Notes under the pieces: model-generated
The model's input: the letters and a program-made list of their open reading frames with translations, nothing else
Databases searched by the model: none
Told to the model about the DNA's origin: nothing
Position numbers and translations under genes: made by a program
Shown: positions 1 to 9,300 of the stretch, in pieces
Layout of the letters: the number at the start of each line of letters is the position of its first letter
Position numbering within the stretch: position 1 is the stretch's first letter
Assembly (NCBI GenBank): GCA_021785035.1
Contig: JAJYGP010000013.1
Location: 1 to 54,242, forward strand
Source: Pseudomonadota bacterium
GTDB lineage: Bacteria; Pseudomonadota; Gammaproteobacteria; Acidiferrobacterales; Acidiferrobacteraceae
Direction of reading: 5' to 3'
Length of the DNA: 54,242 bases

Positions 1-438
1 CCGTTCGGAGATCGCCATGCCCACGGCGTTCGCCAGACCCTGGCCCAACGGCCCGGTAGTTGTTTCGACCCCCGGAGTATAGCCGTATTCCGGGTGCCCC
101 GGGGTCATGGAGCCCATCTGGCGAAAGCGCTTTAGTTCTTCGATCGGCAAGGCATAACCGGTCAGGTGAAGTAGGCTATACAAAAGCATCGACCCGTGGC
201 CATTCGACAGCACGAAGCGATCACGGTCGGCCCAGGAGGGATTGGCCGGATTGTGCTTTAAATAGTCGTTCCAAAGAACCTCGGCGATATCGGCCATACC
301 CATGGGGGCGCCGGGGTGACCACAGGTGGCCTTCTGTACGGCGTCCATGCTGAGAGCCCGGATGGCGTTGGCGAGTTCGCGACGACGGGGATCGACGTTA
401 CCGCCCCCTTGGGAATGGCTTTCGGGCTTTGCTGACAT
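1..438 (-). CDS. tkt: transketolase, N-terminal part (cut by window edge)
   Basis: Thiamine-diphosphate enzyme moving two-carbon units between sugar phosphates in the Calvin cycle and pentose phosphate pathway. The ATG lies at 436-438 and the frame stays open to base 1, so about 146 of the usual 650 or so residues are present. Visible family blocks are [36 protein letters not shown] and [21 protein letters not shown], which form the cofactor-binding N-terminal domain. It starts 30 bases after the prk stop on the same strand, so the two Calvin-cycle genes are probably cotranscribed. The 3' remainder lies outside the window. Confidence 0.95.
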   Translation of the reverse strand, partial: MSAKPESHSQGGGNVDPRRRELANAIRALSMDAVQKATCGHPGAPMGMADIAEVLWNDYLKHNPANPSWADRDRFVLSNGHGSMLLYSLLHLTGYALPIEELKRFRQMGSMTPGHPEYGYTPGVETTTGPLGQGLANAVGMAISER

Positions 439-468
439 GATTAATCCTCAAAAAAAGCAGTGCAGTCC

Positions 469-1395
469 TTATTGGTAATGGCCAGATGCCGCTTTCAGCA
501 AATGGTAAGCAACCAACAACTGCGTTAGGGCTAAGGGGTGAGACTTCAGTTTCTCGCCCGTCGTGCCGGTGATCTCGCCTATACCATCATGACGCAGATG
601 GTGATGTTCTCCAGGGATATGCTTCCACAGCAAATCCTCGAGGCGCTTGGCCTTGCCGTCCGATATCTTTCCATCAATCTCAAGGCGGTCGACCGGAAGA
701 CCCATGTCGCGATCGAGTTCCATATGGACACCGTTACCGCCGCCTTGCTCGAGCACATCCGATAAATCCGGATGCGGCAGCGTCGGACGCAACACCAAAG
801 AGGCGTTCAGGTGGCTACCGGTCTCCTCCTTGTCGGTCTCGGGCGGCCAAAAACATATGACCATGTCGGCCCATTTCCGTTGCGGACGAATGAATGCATC
901 CGAATCGGGCTCGCGCAGCTTCATTTCCTTGATAACGGCCTCGGCGGTATGCCCGCGCTTTTGGGTATCGCGCTTCATTTTCCAACGAAACCGAAGGTCC
1001 TCTGGCGGCGCCAGATACAATTTTACATCATACGCGTCGCGCATAGCCTTGGTCGAAAATCCCAACAACCCCTCGACCACGATAAAATCCTTAGGCTCGA
1101 TGTACGAGGGTGGATCAAAATCGCCCGTGCTGTGATTGTAGTGGGGCTTCAGGATCGGTTTACCATCTTTCAGCAGATTCAGGTGCTGCTCGATGATATC
1201 CATGTAATTACAGTCAGGATGAAGGGCCGTCAGATTCCGTTTCGCCCGATCTACCCGGTTGTATTTATGGTAGTCGTCCGTGCAAATGATAGTGCATCTG
1301 TCTTCCCCGATGACTTGCGCGATACCGCGCGTAATCGTGGTCTTCCCGGCCGCCGAATCACCGACGATCCCCAGTAGGATCGGTCTCTTTTGCAT
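469..1395 (-). CDS. prk: phosphoribulokinase, class II-like
   Basis: Cytosolic kinase phosphorylating ribulose 5-phosphate to ribulose 1,5-bisphosphate, the Rubisco substrate, at the expense of ATP. The 308-residue protein opens with a P-loop, GDSAAGKTT at about residues 12-20, followed by CTDDYHKYNR, the acidic/Tyr-His segment typical of PRK, and by a KPHYNHSTG sugar-phosphate-binding stretch and DFIVVEGLLG. The spacing and motifs look more like the class II (cyanobacterial/plant-type) or divergent chemolithotroph form than the proteobacterial class I enzyme; this subclass call is from memory. It lies directly upstream of tkt. No Rubisco gene is in the window. A hairpin-rich leader lies about 110-185 bases upstream of the start. 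Confidence 0.93.
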   Translation of the reverse strand: MQKRPILLGIVGDSAAGKTTITRGIAQVIGEDRCTIICTDDYHKYNRVDRAKRNLTALHPDCNYMDIIEQHLNLLKDGKPILKPHYNHSTGDFDPPSYIEPKDFIVVEGLLGFSTKAMRDAYDVKLYLAPPEDLRFRWKMKRDTQKRGHTAEAVIKEMKLREPDSDAFIRPQRKWADMVICFWPPETDKEETGSHLNASLVLRPTLPHPDLSDVLEQGGGNGVHMELDRDMGLPVDRLEIDGKISDGKAKRLEDLLWKHIPGEHHHLRHDGIGEITGTTGEKLKSHPLALTQLLVAYHLLKAASGHYQ

Positions 1396-1504
1396 CTCAC
1401 TGCTCCTCGATCAGGCCCGACGGACCCGGCCACTTGCCGCCGCCGTCTGCCCCACCCATCGTTTGCGTTAAGTCGTGCTACCCAAAAAGCCGCCGTGCGC
1501 CCAA

Positions 1505-1580
1505 CAAAAAACCCCCTTGGCGGTCCTAAAGTCTCACCAAAGGGGATACGGGACCTTTCGTTGCCGACACCGGCAACGAA
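1505..1580 (-). terminator. intrinsic terminator with upstream hairpin, between the IMPase gene and prk
   Basis: Read on the minus strand, a 10-bp perfect hairpin with a GTGT loop (arms at 1580-1571 and 1566-1557) is followed by CCCCTTTGG (1545-1537) pairing with CCAAGGGGG (1520-1512) and then a run of six T at 1511-1506, the classic shape of a rho-independent terminator. GGTCC (1555-1551) can instead pair with GGACC (1526-1522), which would enclose the 5' arm of the terminator. The element could end the upstream redoxin/IMPase transcript or act as an attenuator for prk-tkt. No known riboswitch consensus was recognised. Confidence 0.6.
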
Positions 1581-1654
1581 CCCAACCACAATTTAGAGTC
1601 GGCTATTTTCTCTCACCTGCACCCCATTCGGCAATAGGCGTCTTCAAAACGCGC

Positions 1655-2497
1655 CTAGGCGTTATGGTTTATCCACGCCTGCCAAGCCTCGTGGAGATGA
1701 GCGGTTCTCGCCGCCACGGCCGAGGAACCGCCCAGGCTCTCGTATGTCAAGGGGGCCCCCTCCAAGGTCGTCGCCACCCCGTCCACTTCCCGTAAGATAA
1801 GACTTCCGGCCGCATAGTCCCAGAGTTTTTGGCCCCCATGGAGATACAGCTGAGCACGTCCGGCCGCGAGCCAGCACCAGTCGAGCGCGCAGGCCCCCAG
1901 GCTACGTTGTGAGCTATAAGGGGGGTCAATCCCCACGCGACCAGCGAGCCGTGGCGAGAGCCGCTTAAAATCGACGAGCGCGACACAGCGCCTCAGCGCC
2001 GGGGCGTCGATCGCCTTAGGTAAGGGCACGCCGTTCAGCCGCGCCCCAGCGCCCCGAACGGCCGTGAAACACTCCTGGCGGGAGGGATCATAGACTAAGC
2101 CGATAGTCGGTTGACCATTCTGCAAAAGCGCCAGCGACACGGCAAAAAACGGGAGGCCGTTGACGAAGTTCGTAGTGCCATCGAGGGGATCCAGGCACCA
2201 GGCGCCGCCTGCGGCCGACAGCGCGATCCGTTGATCGCTCTCGTTCATCTCTTCGCCGACCAGCGGGAACTCAGGCCACGAATCATGCAAACCCTGGGCG
2301 AGCCGCAACTGCATGCCGGTATCAGCGGCGGTCACCACGCTCCCGTCGTCCTTAATCCGGGCCCCGCTCAGCCCAAACCGGGGCAACAACTCCTTCTCAG
2401 CCGCCGCACGCACAAGCCCTACCAAAACCTGAAGGCCAGCCTCACTCGCGGGATGCGGGACGTCGTTTGTGGTCAAGAGCCCCCGTGTTCCTTCCAC
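1655..2497 (-). CDS. inositol monophosphatase family phosphatase (CysQ/SuhB-like)
   Basis: Mg-dependent sugar-phosphate phosphatase of the IMPase/FBPase superfamily. The 280-residue protein has the metal-binding motifs in order: GEE near residue 81, LDPLDGTTNF, and LWDYAAGSLILRE near the C-terminus. Such enzymes include inositol-1-phosphatase (SuhB) and 3'(2'),5'-bisphosphate nucleotidase (CysQ), which recycles PAP. The sequence alone does not separate them. A sulfur- or PAP-linked role would fit the organism but is not shown. Its start lies inside the end of the redoxin gene (25-base overlap), so the two are translationally coupled on the minus strand. Confidence 0.85.
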   Translation of the reverse strand: MEGTRGLLTTNDVPHPASEAGLQVLVGLVRAAAEKELLPRFGLSGARIKDDGSVVTAADTGMQLRLAQGLHDSWPEFPLVGEEMNESDQRIALSAAGGAWCLDPLDGTTNFVNGLPFFAVSLALLQNGQPTIGLVYDPSRQECFTAVRGAGARLNGVPLPKAIDAPALRRCVALVDFKRLSPRLAGRVGIDPPYSSQRSLGACALDWCWLAAGRAQLYLHGGQKLWDYAAGSLILREVDGVATTLEGAPLTYESLGGSSAVAARTAHLHEAWQAWINHNA

Positions 2498-3036
2498 TTG
2501 ATCGAACAGCCGATACTCGGGATTTGCTCGCGGGGGCCACGGCCGGTGGTGGCGACAAGCTTCATGGCTTCGAAAAGATCGCGCTTGGCGCCCGCCGCCG
2601 GCTCTTTGCGACTCGCATCGAGACGGCCTCGATACTGCAGCCCGAGATCGGCGTTATAACCGAAAAAATCGGGGGTACACACCGCCCCGTAGCGGCGCGC
2701 GACATCCTGACTCTCGTCATAGAGGTAGGGAAAGGAGAACTGATACTCCTCTGCCACACGCTTCATCTGATCGAAAGAGTCCTCCGGATAATCCTTGGGA
2801 TCGTTCGACATGATCGCGCAACTTCCAATACCGAACGCACGCAGTTCAGTCACGTCGCGCACCAGCCGGTCGCGTATGGCCTTCACATAGGGGCAATGAT
2901 TGCAGATAAACATCACCAAAAGGCCGCGCTCGCCGCGTACGTCCGCCAGGGTCATTATCCGACCATCGGTAGACGGCAGCCGAAAATCGGGCGGGGCTTG
3001 CCCGAAGTCGCAAACCGGTGTTTCCGTGCTCACCAT
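2473..3036 (-). CDS. thioredoxin-fold redoxin (AhpC/TSA-like)
   Basis: Thioredoxin-fold protein of about 187 residues without a signal peptide, so probably cytosolic. It has the redoxin core (FRLPSTDGRIMTLADVRGE), a CNHC active site followed by PYVKAIRDRL, and the downstream SFPYLYDESQDVARRYGAVCTP block containing the cis-proline. Members of this type are annotated as thioredoxin family or AhpC/TSA family proteins and are probably thiol oxidoreductases. The substrate is unknown. The ATG at 3036 is preferred over the TTG at 3054 because GAGG lies five bases upstream. It is the first gene of a two-gene unit with the IMPase gene. Confidence 0.8.
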   Translation of the reverse strand: MVSTETPVCDFGQAPPDFRLPSTDGRIMTLADVRGERGLLVMFICNHCPYVKAIRDRLVRDVTELRAFGIGSCAIMSNDPKDYPEDSFDQMKRVAEEYQFSFPYLYDESQDVARRYGAVCTPDFFGYNADLGLQYRGRLDASRKEPAAGAKRDLFEAMKLVATTGRGPREQIPSIGCSIKWKEHGGS

Positions 3037-3154
3037 AACCGCCTCACAAACCAAGCCTGTCCATAAGTTGGATTATGTCACACCTTGGCCAATCGCTGTC
3101 TATACTGGAGGCAGGACGTAGGTCGCAGGATGCGCTCACGCTTGGAGACCGTTC

Positions 3155-3961
3155 ATGCACCGGGGACAAAACTGCATTGGCCGCCTCGCTTCTATTATCG
3201 CCTTCGCATTGTTGAGCGCAGCCCATTGCGAAGCCCAGGTCTTAAAGCTTGCGGTTCAACCCATCTTAAGCGAACGCGTGACTAAGGGGGCCTTCACGCC
3301 GCTCGCCCACTACATAGGGCAGACGTTGGGGCGCCCTTGCCAAGTCGCCACCAACCCCAACTTCCTCGCCTATTGGCAAATGATGCGCAAGCCGCATGAG
3401 TACGCTTTTATGTTGAATGCAGCGCATTTCACAGACTACAGCCTGAAGCACTTAGGCTACCATGTGTTGGTGAAAGAGCCGGGCACCGTATCCTATAGTC
3501 TTGTAGCCCGGAGTTCGGAAATGATTTTCGGGCCGTCCGACCTCATCGGCCAACGAATCGCTACCCTGGGCATACCTAGCATGGGTGCTGCCCTCTTAAG
3601 CCGGATGTTCCCCCATGCCACTCGCCAGCCTCTGATCGTGGCCGTGAGTGACGCCGCTGATGGGCTGAGGCTCCTTAAAGAACACAAGGTCGCCGCGGCC
3701 ATGATCCCGACCCCACTCGTTGGCTTGCAAATGTCCCAAGGGGGGGCGCTTACGGTGGTGGCCACCTCACGGTCGGTCCCCAACGTCGCGATCTCGGCCG
3801 CACCGTGGGTACCCGCTGCCGAACGCGCGCGGGTCCGCTATGCGCTGCTACGCGCCCCCTCTTCGCTGTTTCGCGCGATCGGACTGCCGCGGTTCGTGGC
3901 TGCGCGCGCTAACCAGTACAAGGGCCAAGAGCAGATCTTGAAGCAATACTGGGGCTACTAA
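3155..3961 (+). CDS. PhnD-like periplasmic substrate-binding protein
   Basis: The 268-residue protein carries a likely N-terminal signal peptide (hydrophobic stretch ending near SAAHCEA) and a body resembling the phosphate/phosphite/phosphonate-binding family: LKLAVQPILSERVTKGAFTPL, a YAFMLNAAHFTDY block, and VARSSEMIFGPSDLIGQRIA typical of PhnD domains. No permease or ATPase gene is next to it, so it is either a stand-alone periplasmic sensor/binding protein or works with transport parts elsewhere. The ligand cannot be read from the sequence. It is 20 bases upstream of bioA and probably shares its transcript. Confidence 0.75.
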   Translation: MHRGQNCIGRLASIIAFALLSAAHCEAQVLKLAVQPILSERVTKGAFTPLAHYIGQTLGRPCQVATNPNFLAYWQMMRKPHEYAFMLNAAHFTDYSLKHLGYHVLVKEPGTVSYSLVARSSEMIFGPSDLIGQRIATLGIPSMGAALLSRMFPHATRQPLIVAVSDAADGLRLLKEHKVAAAMIPTPLVGLQMSQGGALTVVATSRSVPNVAISAAPWVPAAERARVRYALLRAPSSLFRAIGLPRFVAARANQYKGQEQILKQYWGY

Positions 3962-3981
3962 GACCCTGATATACTGAGGGC

Positions 3982-5331
3982 ATGCCTAATGCTCCACTCG
4001 TCGAACGCGACCTCAAAGTCCTTTGGCATCCCTGCACGCAGATGCATGACCACGAGACGATCCCGCTTGTTCCCATTCGCCGGGCGCGCGGGGTGTGGCT
4101 GGAAGATTTCGAGGGACGGCGCTATCTGGATGCCATCAGCTCCTGGTGGGTCAATATATTCGGCCACGGCCACCCAGCCATTGACGAGGCCTTAAGGCGC
4201 CAACTCGGGAACCTCGAGCATGTGTTGCTAGCGGGCTTTACCCACGAGCCTGCTATTCAACTCGCCGAATCCCTGGTGACGCTCGCCCCGCTGGGCCTCA
4301 CGCGTTGCTTTTTTGGCGATAACGGCTCGTCAGCGGTCGAAATCGCGCTAAAAATGAGCCTTCATTACTGGCGCAACGAGGGCTGTCCCCGTAAGACCGC
4401 GTTTGTGACCTTAGCCCACTCCTATCATGGCGAGACGGTGGGCGCCCTCTCAGTAAGCGATGTCGCTCTCTACAAAGAGACCTACGCGCCGCTGCTCTTT
4501 TCGGCCCACATCGCGCCCTCCCCCGATTGTTCGTTACGCGAACCGGAGGCCAGCTGTGAAGATCAGATCCGTCAGGCCTTGAGCGGCATGAACGAGATAC
4601 TAGAACAGCACGGGGACACGATTTGCGGCGTAATCATAGAGCCCCTGGTCCAGTGCGCAGGCGGCATGCGTATGTATGACCCGAGCTACCTTAGAGGCCT
4701 GCGGGAGCTGTGCGACCGATACGGAGTCCACCTCATTGCCGATGAAATCGCGGTCGGCTTCGGACGCACCGGAACACTTTTCGCCTGCGAACAAGGGCCG
4801 ATTCAACCGGATTTCCTACTAGTGGGCAAGGGCCTCACCGGCGGCTACCTCCCGCTATCCGCCTGTCTGGTCCCGGAAAATATTTACCAAGCGTTCTTTG
4901 CTGAATACGAGTCCGGCAAAGCCTTTCTTCATTCCCATAGCTATACCGGCAACCCCCTGGCGTGCACGGCGGCGCTCGCGACCCTCGATATCTTCGCCAA
5001 AACTGACGTCATCGCAAAAAATCGAGTCCTGAGCGCTGTGATCGCGGAGGCCTTGGCACCGCTTCGAGAGCACCCGCATGTGGCATCGGTCCGCCAAACC
5101 GGCATGATAGCGGCCCTGAACTTGGTGGCCGACAAAGGTCGCGGCCAGGCGTACCCGGCCCTGGAGCGACGCGGGCTGCGGGTCTACCGGTATGGGCTCG
5201 ATCACGAAGCACTCCTGCGCCCCCTCGGGGATGTCCTCTATGTTATGCCCCCCTACGTGATTGAACCCGACGAGATCAAGCAGCTTGTACGCACCCTCGC
5301 CGCCGGGATTGACGCCGCCACCGAGGCCTAA
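3982..5331 (+). CDS. bioA: adenosylmethionine-8-amino-7-oxononanoate aminotransferase
   Basis: PLP enzyme converting 7-keto-8-aminopelargonate to 7,8-diaminopelargonate with S-adenosylmethionine as amino donor, a step of biotin synthesis. Its 449 residues fit the family. Diagnostic blocks are LWHPCTQMHDH near the N-terminus, DAISSWWVNIFGHGHP, GDNGSSAVEIALKM, the glyoxylate-loop region IADEIAVGFGRTGT, and the PLP-lysine segment LLVGKGLTGGYLPLSA. The other bio genes are not in the window. It follows the PhnD-like gene closely and converges on the minus-strand CheW gene with a 72-base gap in which no clear terminator was found. Confidence 0.93.
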   Translation: MPNAPLVERDLKVLWHPCTQMHDHETIPLVPIRRARGVWLEDFEGRRYLDAISSWWVNIFGHGHPAIDEALRRQLGNLEHVLLAGFTHEPAIQLAESLVTLAPLGLTRCFFGDNGSSAVEIALKMSLHYWRNEGCPRKTAFVTLAHSYHGETVGALSVSDVALYKETYAPLLFSAHIAPSPDCSLREPEASCEDQIRQALSGMNEILEQHGDTICGVIIEPLVQCAGGMRMYDPSYLRGLRELCDRYGVHLIADEIAVGFGRTGTLFACEQGPIQPDFLLVGKGLTGGYLPLSACLVPENIYQAFFAEYESGKAFLHSHSYTGNPLACTAALATLDIFAKTDVIAKNRVLSAVIAEALAPLREHPHVASVRQTGMIAALNLVADKGRGQAYPALERRGLRVYRYGLDHEALLRPLGDVLYVMPPYVIEPDEIKQLVRTLAAGIDAATEA

Positions 5332-5403
5332 TGGCCGCGGCCCGCGTGCGTCAGGGGCGTGAGGATGTCACCACGGCTTGAACGATGGATCGGGAACGCA
5401 GAC

Positions 5404-5877
5404 TTAGAAGAGCACCGGCGGCGCCGCCGAGTCGTCATAAAAGAGGTCTTTGAGGGCCTCCAGGTCCGGAATTCCCACTCGCCTTGAATCGAGATCAAGA
5501 GACACCGCGAGGTAGGGATGGACGGCATCGTCGTCTGTCAGCAAGACCGCTGGGGTATCAATGATCCGCGATTGCGGCTCGGCACTTGTGATCAGCGCAA
5601 AAAATTCGCTTGGCTGCCGCCCCGGCAAGGGATAGAACACGACCACGCGGGATTTTTCCCCCGGCACCACGGGTGCCCCCCAAAACCTTGCCAAATCGCA
5701 TACCGGAACCGGTCGCGAACGCCAGCTCATCACCCCCAACAACCAGTTCGGGGCGAGCGGGAGGCGGGTCAACGTCGTGAACACGCTGATCTCGGCGACA
5801 AGTGCGCTCGGCACGAGCAAAAACCGGTCTCCGACTGGCAGGAGCAGGCCGTGAATCCGATTATCGGCCAAAGCCAT
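5404..5877 (-). CDS. CheW-like coupling protein, last gene of the Pil-Chp operon
   Basis: A 157-residue CheW-domain protein, the type that bridges chemoreceptors and a CheA kinase at the inner membrane. Recognisable parts are the opening beta strands IHGLLLPVGDRFLLVPSAL, the segment LPLAPNWLLGVMSWRSRPVP, matching the family pattern for the receptor-binding face, and VCDLARFWG. The ATG at 5877 is chosen because it aligns with the domain start; an upstream ATG at 5982 would add 35 residues of basic, non-domain sequence. It overlaps the preceding CheW-like gene by 17 bases. It may play the part of ChpC in Pseudomonas, but orthology is not certain. Confidence 0.78.
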   Translation of the reverse strand: MALADNRIHGLLLPVGDRFLLVPSALVAEISVFTTLTRLPLAPNWLLGVMSWRSRPVPVCDLARFWGAPVVPGEKSRVVVFYPLPGRQPSEFFALITSAEPQSRIIDTPAVLLTDDDAVHPYLAVSLDLDSRRVGIPDLEALKDLFYDDSAAPPVLF

Positions 5878-6319
5878 CGGCACCCTCCTGAGCTTGCAAA
5901 TAGGCGGTGAGCGCTGTCGGCGCAAACACCAAAGTGAGGGTCGATGCCTGCATCGCCGCCGCGTGAAATAGGTGCTGGCCACTCACGGGGGCGGGTCCAA
6001 GCGGCGTAAAGGCCTCGATCCGCAAGCTGTCGGCCGGTAGTAGCCTCAAGTCATCGACGAGCAAACCGACCGGACTCTTCGCACGCGCGTTCAAAAACAC
6101 GGCACGAGTCCAGACCCCATCGGTCACAGGCCGGAGATCCCCGTCTAGGATGTAGGCTTGCCACAATACGCCCTGCAAGCTCCGAATAGCGGCCGCGCGC
6201 CCCCGTCGCTCGATTTGCATATTCTCGCGTGGTTCTATCGAGACGTCTGGCGTATTGGGCATAAGAAAGGTGTGGCCCGCGAACTTGAGCTCGAGATAGT
6301 GACGGGCGCCGCTACTCAT
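5861..6319 (-). CDS. divergent CheW-like protein of the Pil-Chp operon
   Basis: A 152-residue protein with a weak CheW fold: an opening strand pair, a central block RSLQGVLWQAYILDGDLRPV, and a strand FLNARAKSPVGLLVDDLRLLP like the domain's fifth strand region. It overlaps the chpA stop by four bases (ATGA) and the next CheW-like gene by 17 bases, so all are translated from one message. Two CheW-like proteins after the kinase, plus PilI, give three possible adaptors. The identity is mainly from context and fold pattern, since conserved motifs are few. Confidence 0.65.
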   Translation of the reverse strand: MSSGARHYLELKFAGHTFLMPNTPDVSIEPRENMQIERRGRAAAIRSLQGVLWQAYILDGDLRPVTDGVWTRAVFLNARAKSPVGLLVDDLRLLPADSLRIEAFTPLGPAPVSGQHLFHAAAMQASTLTLVFAPTALTAYLQAQEGADGFGR

Positions 6320-9300
6320 GGGCGTCCTCGGCGCAACAGGGTTTCAATCTCCTTACGCAAATCATCCTCTTGGTAGGGCTTCCCGAGATAAACGTCCACC
6401 CCGAGGCTCATGGCCCGCTCGCGATGTTTCATTCCCGAGCGCGAAGTGATCATGATGATCGGGATCCGGTTCAACCGAGGCTCATCGCGGATACGTGAGG
6501 TAAGCTCATAACCATCCATGCGCGGCATTTCGATGTCGACCAGCATGACGTCCGGAATCCGGTCCCGAAGTTGCTCCAGGGCCTCGATACCATCCTTGGC
6601 GGTCTCCACATCATAACCCTGCTTTTGCAAGAAGCGACTTGTGACCTTGCGCACCGTCAATGAGTCATCGACCACCAACACGTAGGGGCGGGCGGCCACC
6701 GGGACCTCGACAGGCGCTGCGGCGAGGCGCAAACCATCGCCTTCGGTCCACAGGGCGGGGATATCGAGAATCAGCAAAACTCGTCCATCGCCGAGAATGG
6801 TCGCGCCAAAAAGCCCGCGAATCTCTGCCAGCTGCGGACCTAAAGGCTTCACCACAACTTCACGCGTCCCTGAAAGATCATCGACCGCAACCGCTATCTC
6901 ACGGGCATCAAGACGCAACAGCAACACCGGCAACTTGCGCGGCAGATCTGGCCCTCGCACCAAGCCAAGACGTGTAGTGAGATCCATGAATGGGTAATCC
7001 CGACCCCCGTATCGCAAGGTCGGGTGCTCCTGCAGCAAGGCGTCTTGGATGGCACCGCCAGGGGCCTCGACGATATTAATGATAGCAGCCAGCGGCACGG
7101 CAAACAGCTGATCGGCGCAACTGACCACGAGCGCCTGCGTAATCGACAAGGTAAGCGGGAGACGGATAATGAAGGTCGTCCCGCGACCGGCCTTGGTGTC
7201 GACCGTTATGGCCCCGCCGAGCTTCTTGACCTCGCTATGCACGACGTCCATGCCGACCCCGCGTCCGGAAAGGTGGGTAATCTGCGAGGCGGTGGAAAAC
7301 CCGGGCAATAGGATGAACTGCATGACCTGTTCGTCGCTGACGACAACATTCGGAGGCACGAGCTTGCGCTCTATGGCCTTGCTGCGGATGCGCTCGATAT
7401 TGAGGCCAGCACCATCGTCGGAGAATCGAATCACGATTTCCCCGCTCTCTTGCATGGCGTGAATAGCGATGGTCCCTACCGCGGGCTTTCCTAAACGTTG
7501 ACGCTCGGCCGCCGACTCAAGTCCGTGGTCCAGGGCGTTACGGATCATGTGCTCAAAAGGCGCGATCATGCGCTCGAGAAGGTGCCTATCCAGCTCCACG
7601 TCGACACCCGACAACACCAGCTCGGCGCGCTTATTGATCTCGCGCGATGTCTGACGAACGATTTGCCGCAAGCGATGGCCCTGGGTCGCGAACCCCACCA
7701 TCCGGGTACGCATCAGACCTTCTTGCAGTTCGGTATTCACGCGCGCCTGTTGCTGCAACACGGCCTCGGCTTGGCTCGCCACGCTATCTAGCGTCCCATG
7801 CAGGGTGATCAAGTCGTGAAGATTTTCGGTAAGACCGCGCGAGAGTTGCTGGAGCCGGGAGAACCTATCGAACTCCAACGGATCGAAATCTTGCGCGGCA
7901 TTGCCTTCCCCGACCTGGGTACGAAAGACAATCTGCGATTCCGCCTGAATCTCGAGTTCACGCACTTGGTCGCGAAAGCGTTTCACGTTGCCATTCAACT
8001 CGGCCAGATGTTCTCTCAGGCTAAAGACCTGCTGCTCCATACGCGAGCGCGCGATACTCACCTCACCCGCGTAGTTCACCAGCCGATCCAACAGCGCCGT
8101 ACGAACACGCACCTGGGTCGCGACCTCGGGCTTAAAGGCCTCGTCCTCCAACGTCGTGGGCTCGGAAACCGTGGTCGAAGGGGGGTCCGCGGAGACCTCC
8201 CGTTCTTTGGCCGCGACCGGTTCCAGCACAGCACTCTCGACAACCTCGACACTGTCCGGGGCGGGCGAGGATTCACCGCTCAAACGGGCGAGCAGGTCGC
8301 GATCGGCCGGGGCGAGCGGTGGCGAACGCCCCGCTAGAAAATCGTCATAAAGACCGCCCAAACGCTCAGCCGCCGTATCCAGCAAGGCAAAGAGCTGATC
8401 GTCGCGGGCACAGCTTCCGTCTTCAACGCGACGCAAGAGTTCTTCGGTGGCGTGGGCAAAATCCCCCATGCGGAACACACCGCACATGCGCGCACCCCCC
8501 TTCAAGGTGTGGAGAGCGCGCTTCAGGGACTGGAGCAGGGTCTCATTTTGGCGCTGGGCACGCCAATCACCGAGCGCCGTCTCGAAGGTGGATAGGAGCT
8601 CATGGGCCTCATCACGGAAAATCTCGCGCAGTTCGGGATCAATGGCCTCTGTCGGCGCCTCCGCCGGGGGGGCGGCATAGGAGGGCGCCCGGGCCGACTC
8701 TTGTCGGTGCGGGGCGGGCGACTCAGTGACATTGAGTTGCGGGGACGGGGGAACCGTCGAAAGATCCGTGGTGACAGGTACCGTCTCCTCTTTGGTCTCC
8801 TGGAGTTCGAGATTCTTCTGCCACCAGGTCAGCGCCGACGTCGGCTGCGCGCTCTTAAAAAGATTCGTCAGACGCGTCGTCACCGCGGCAAAGTCCGGGC
8901 TCGCGGTCCGGTTCACCGCGAGTGCGGCCAAAAAGGTTTCGCTCGCCTCCACGAGATCGGCCAGTAATTCCGTGCCTTCGGTGCCCAGGGGCTCCTGTCG
9001 GAGCTCGAGAGCCTGGAGGTAACGCTCAAGTCCGGCGCAAGCCTCAGCCATGGAACCAAGCGCCACGGAGCGCGCACTCCCTTGCATGGTATGAACGACG
9101 CGCAATAACACCGCCGACACCAGCGCCTCAGGGCCGCTCGTGGCAGCCTCGCGCAACACAGCGAGGTGGTCCTGGGTCTCTGCCACAAAGATATCGTAGA
9201 GTACGACGTCATCCGCAAGCGGCGAAGCGCCTGCGGGCTCCAGGGCCGCTGCCCGGTCCGGTAGACTATCGGGCTCCGATTGGTATTCAGGCGGCGTGAA

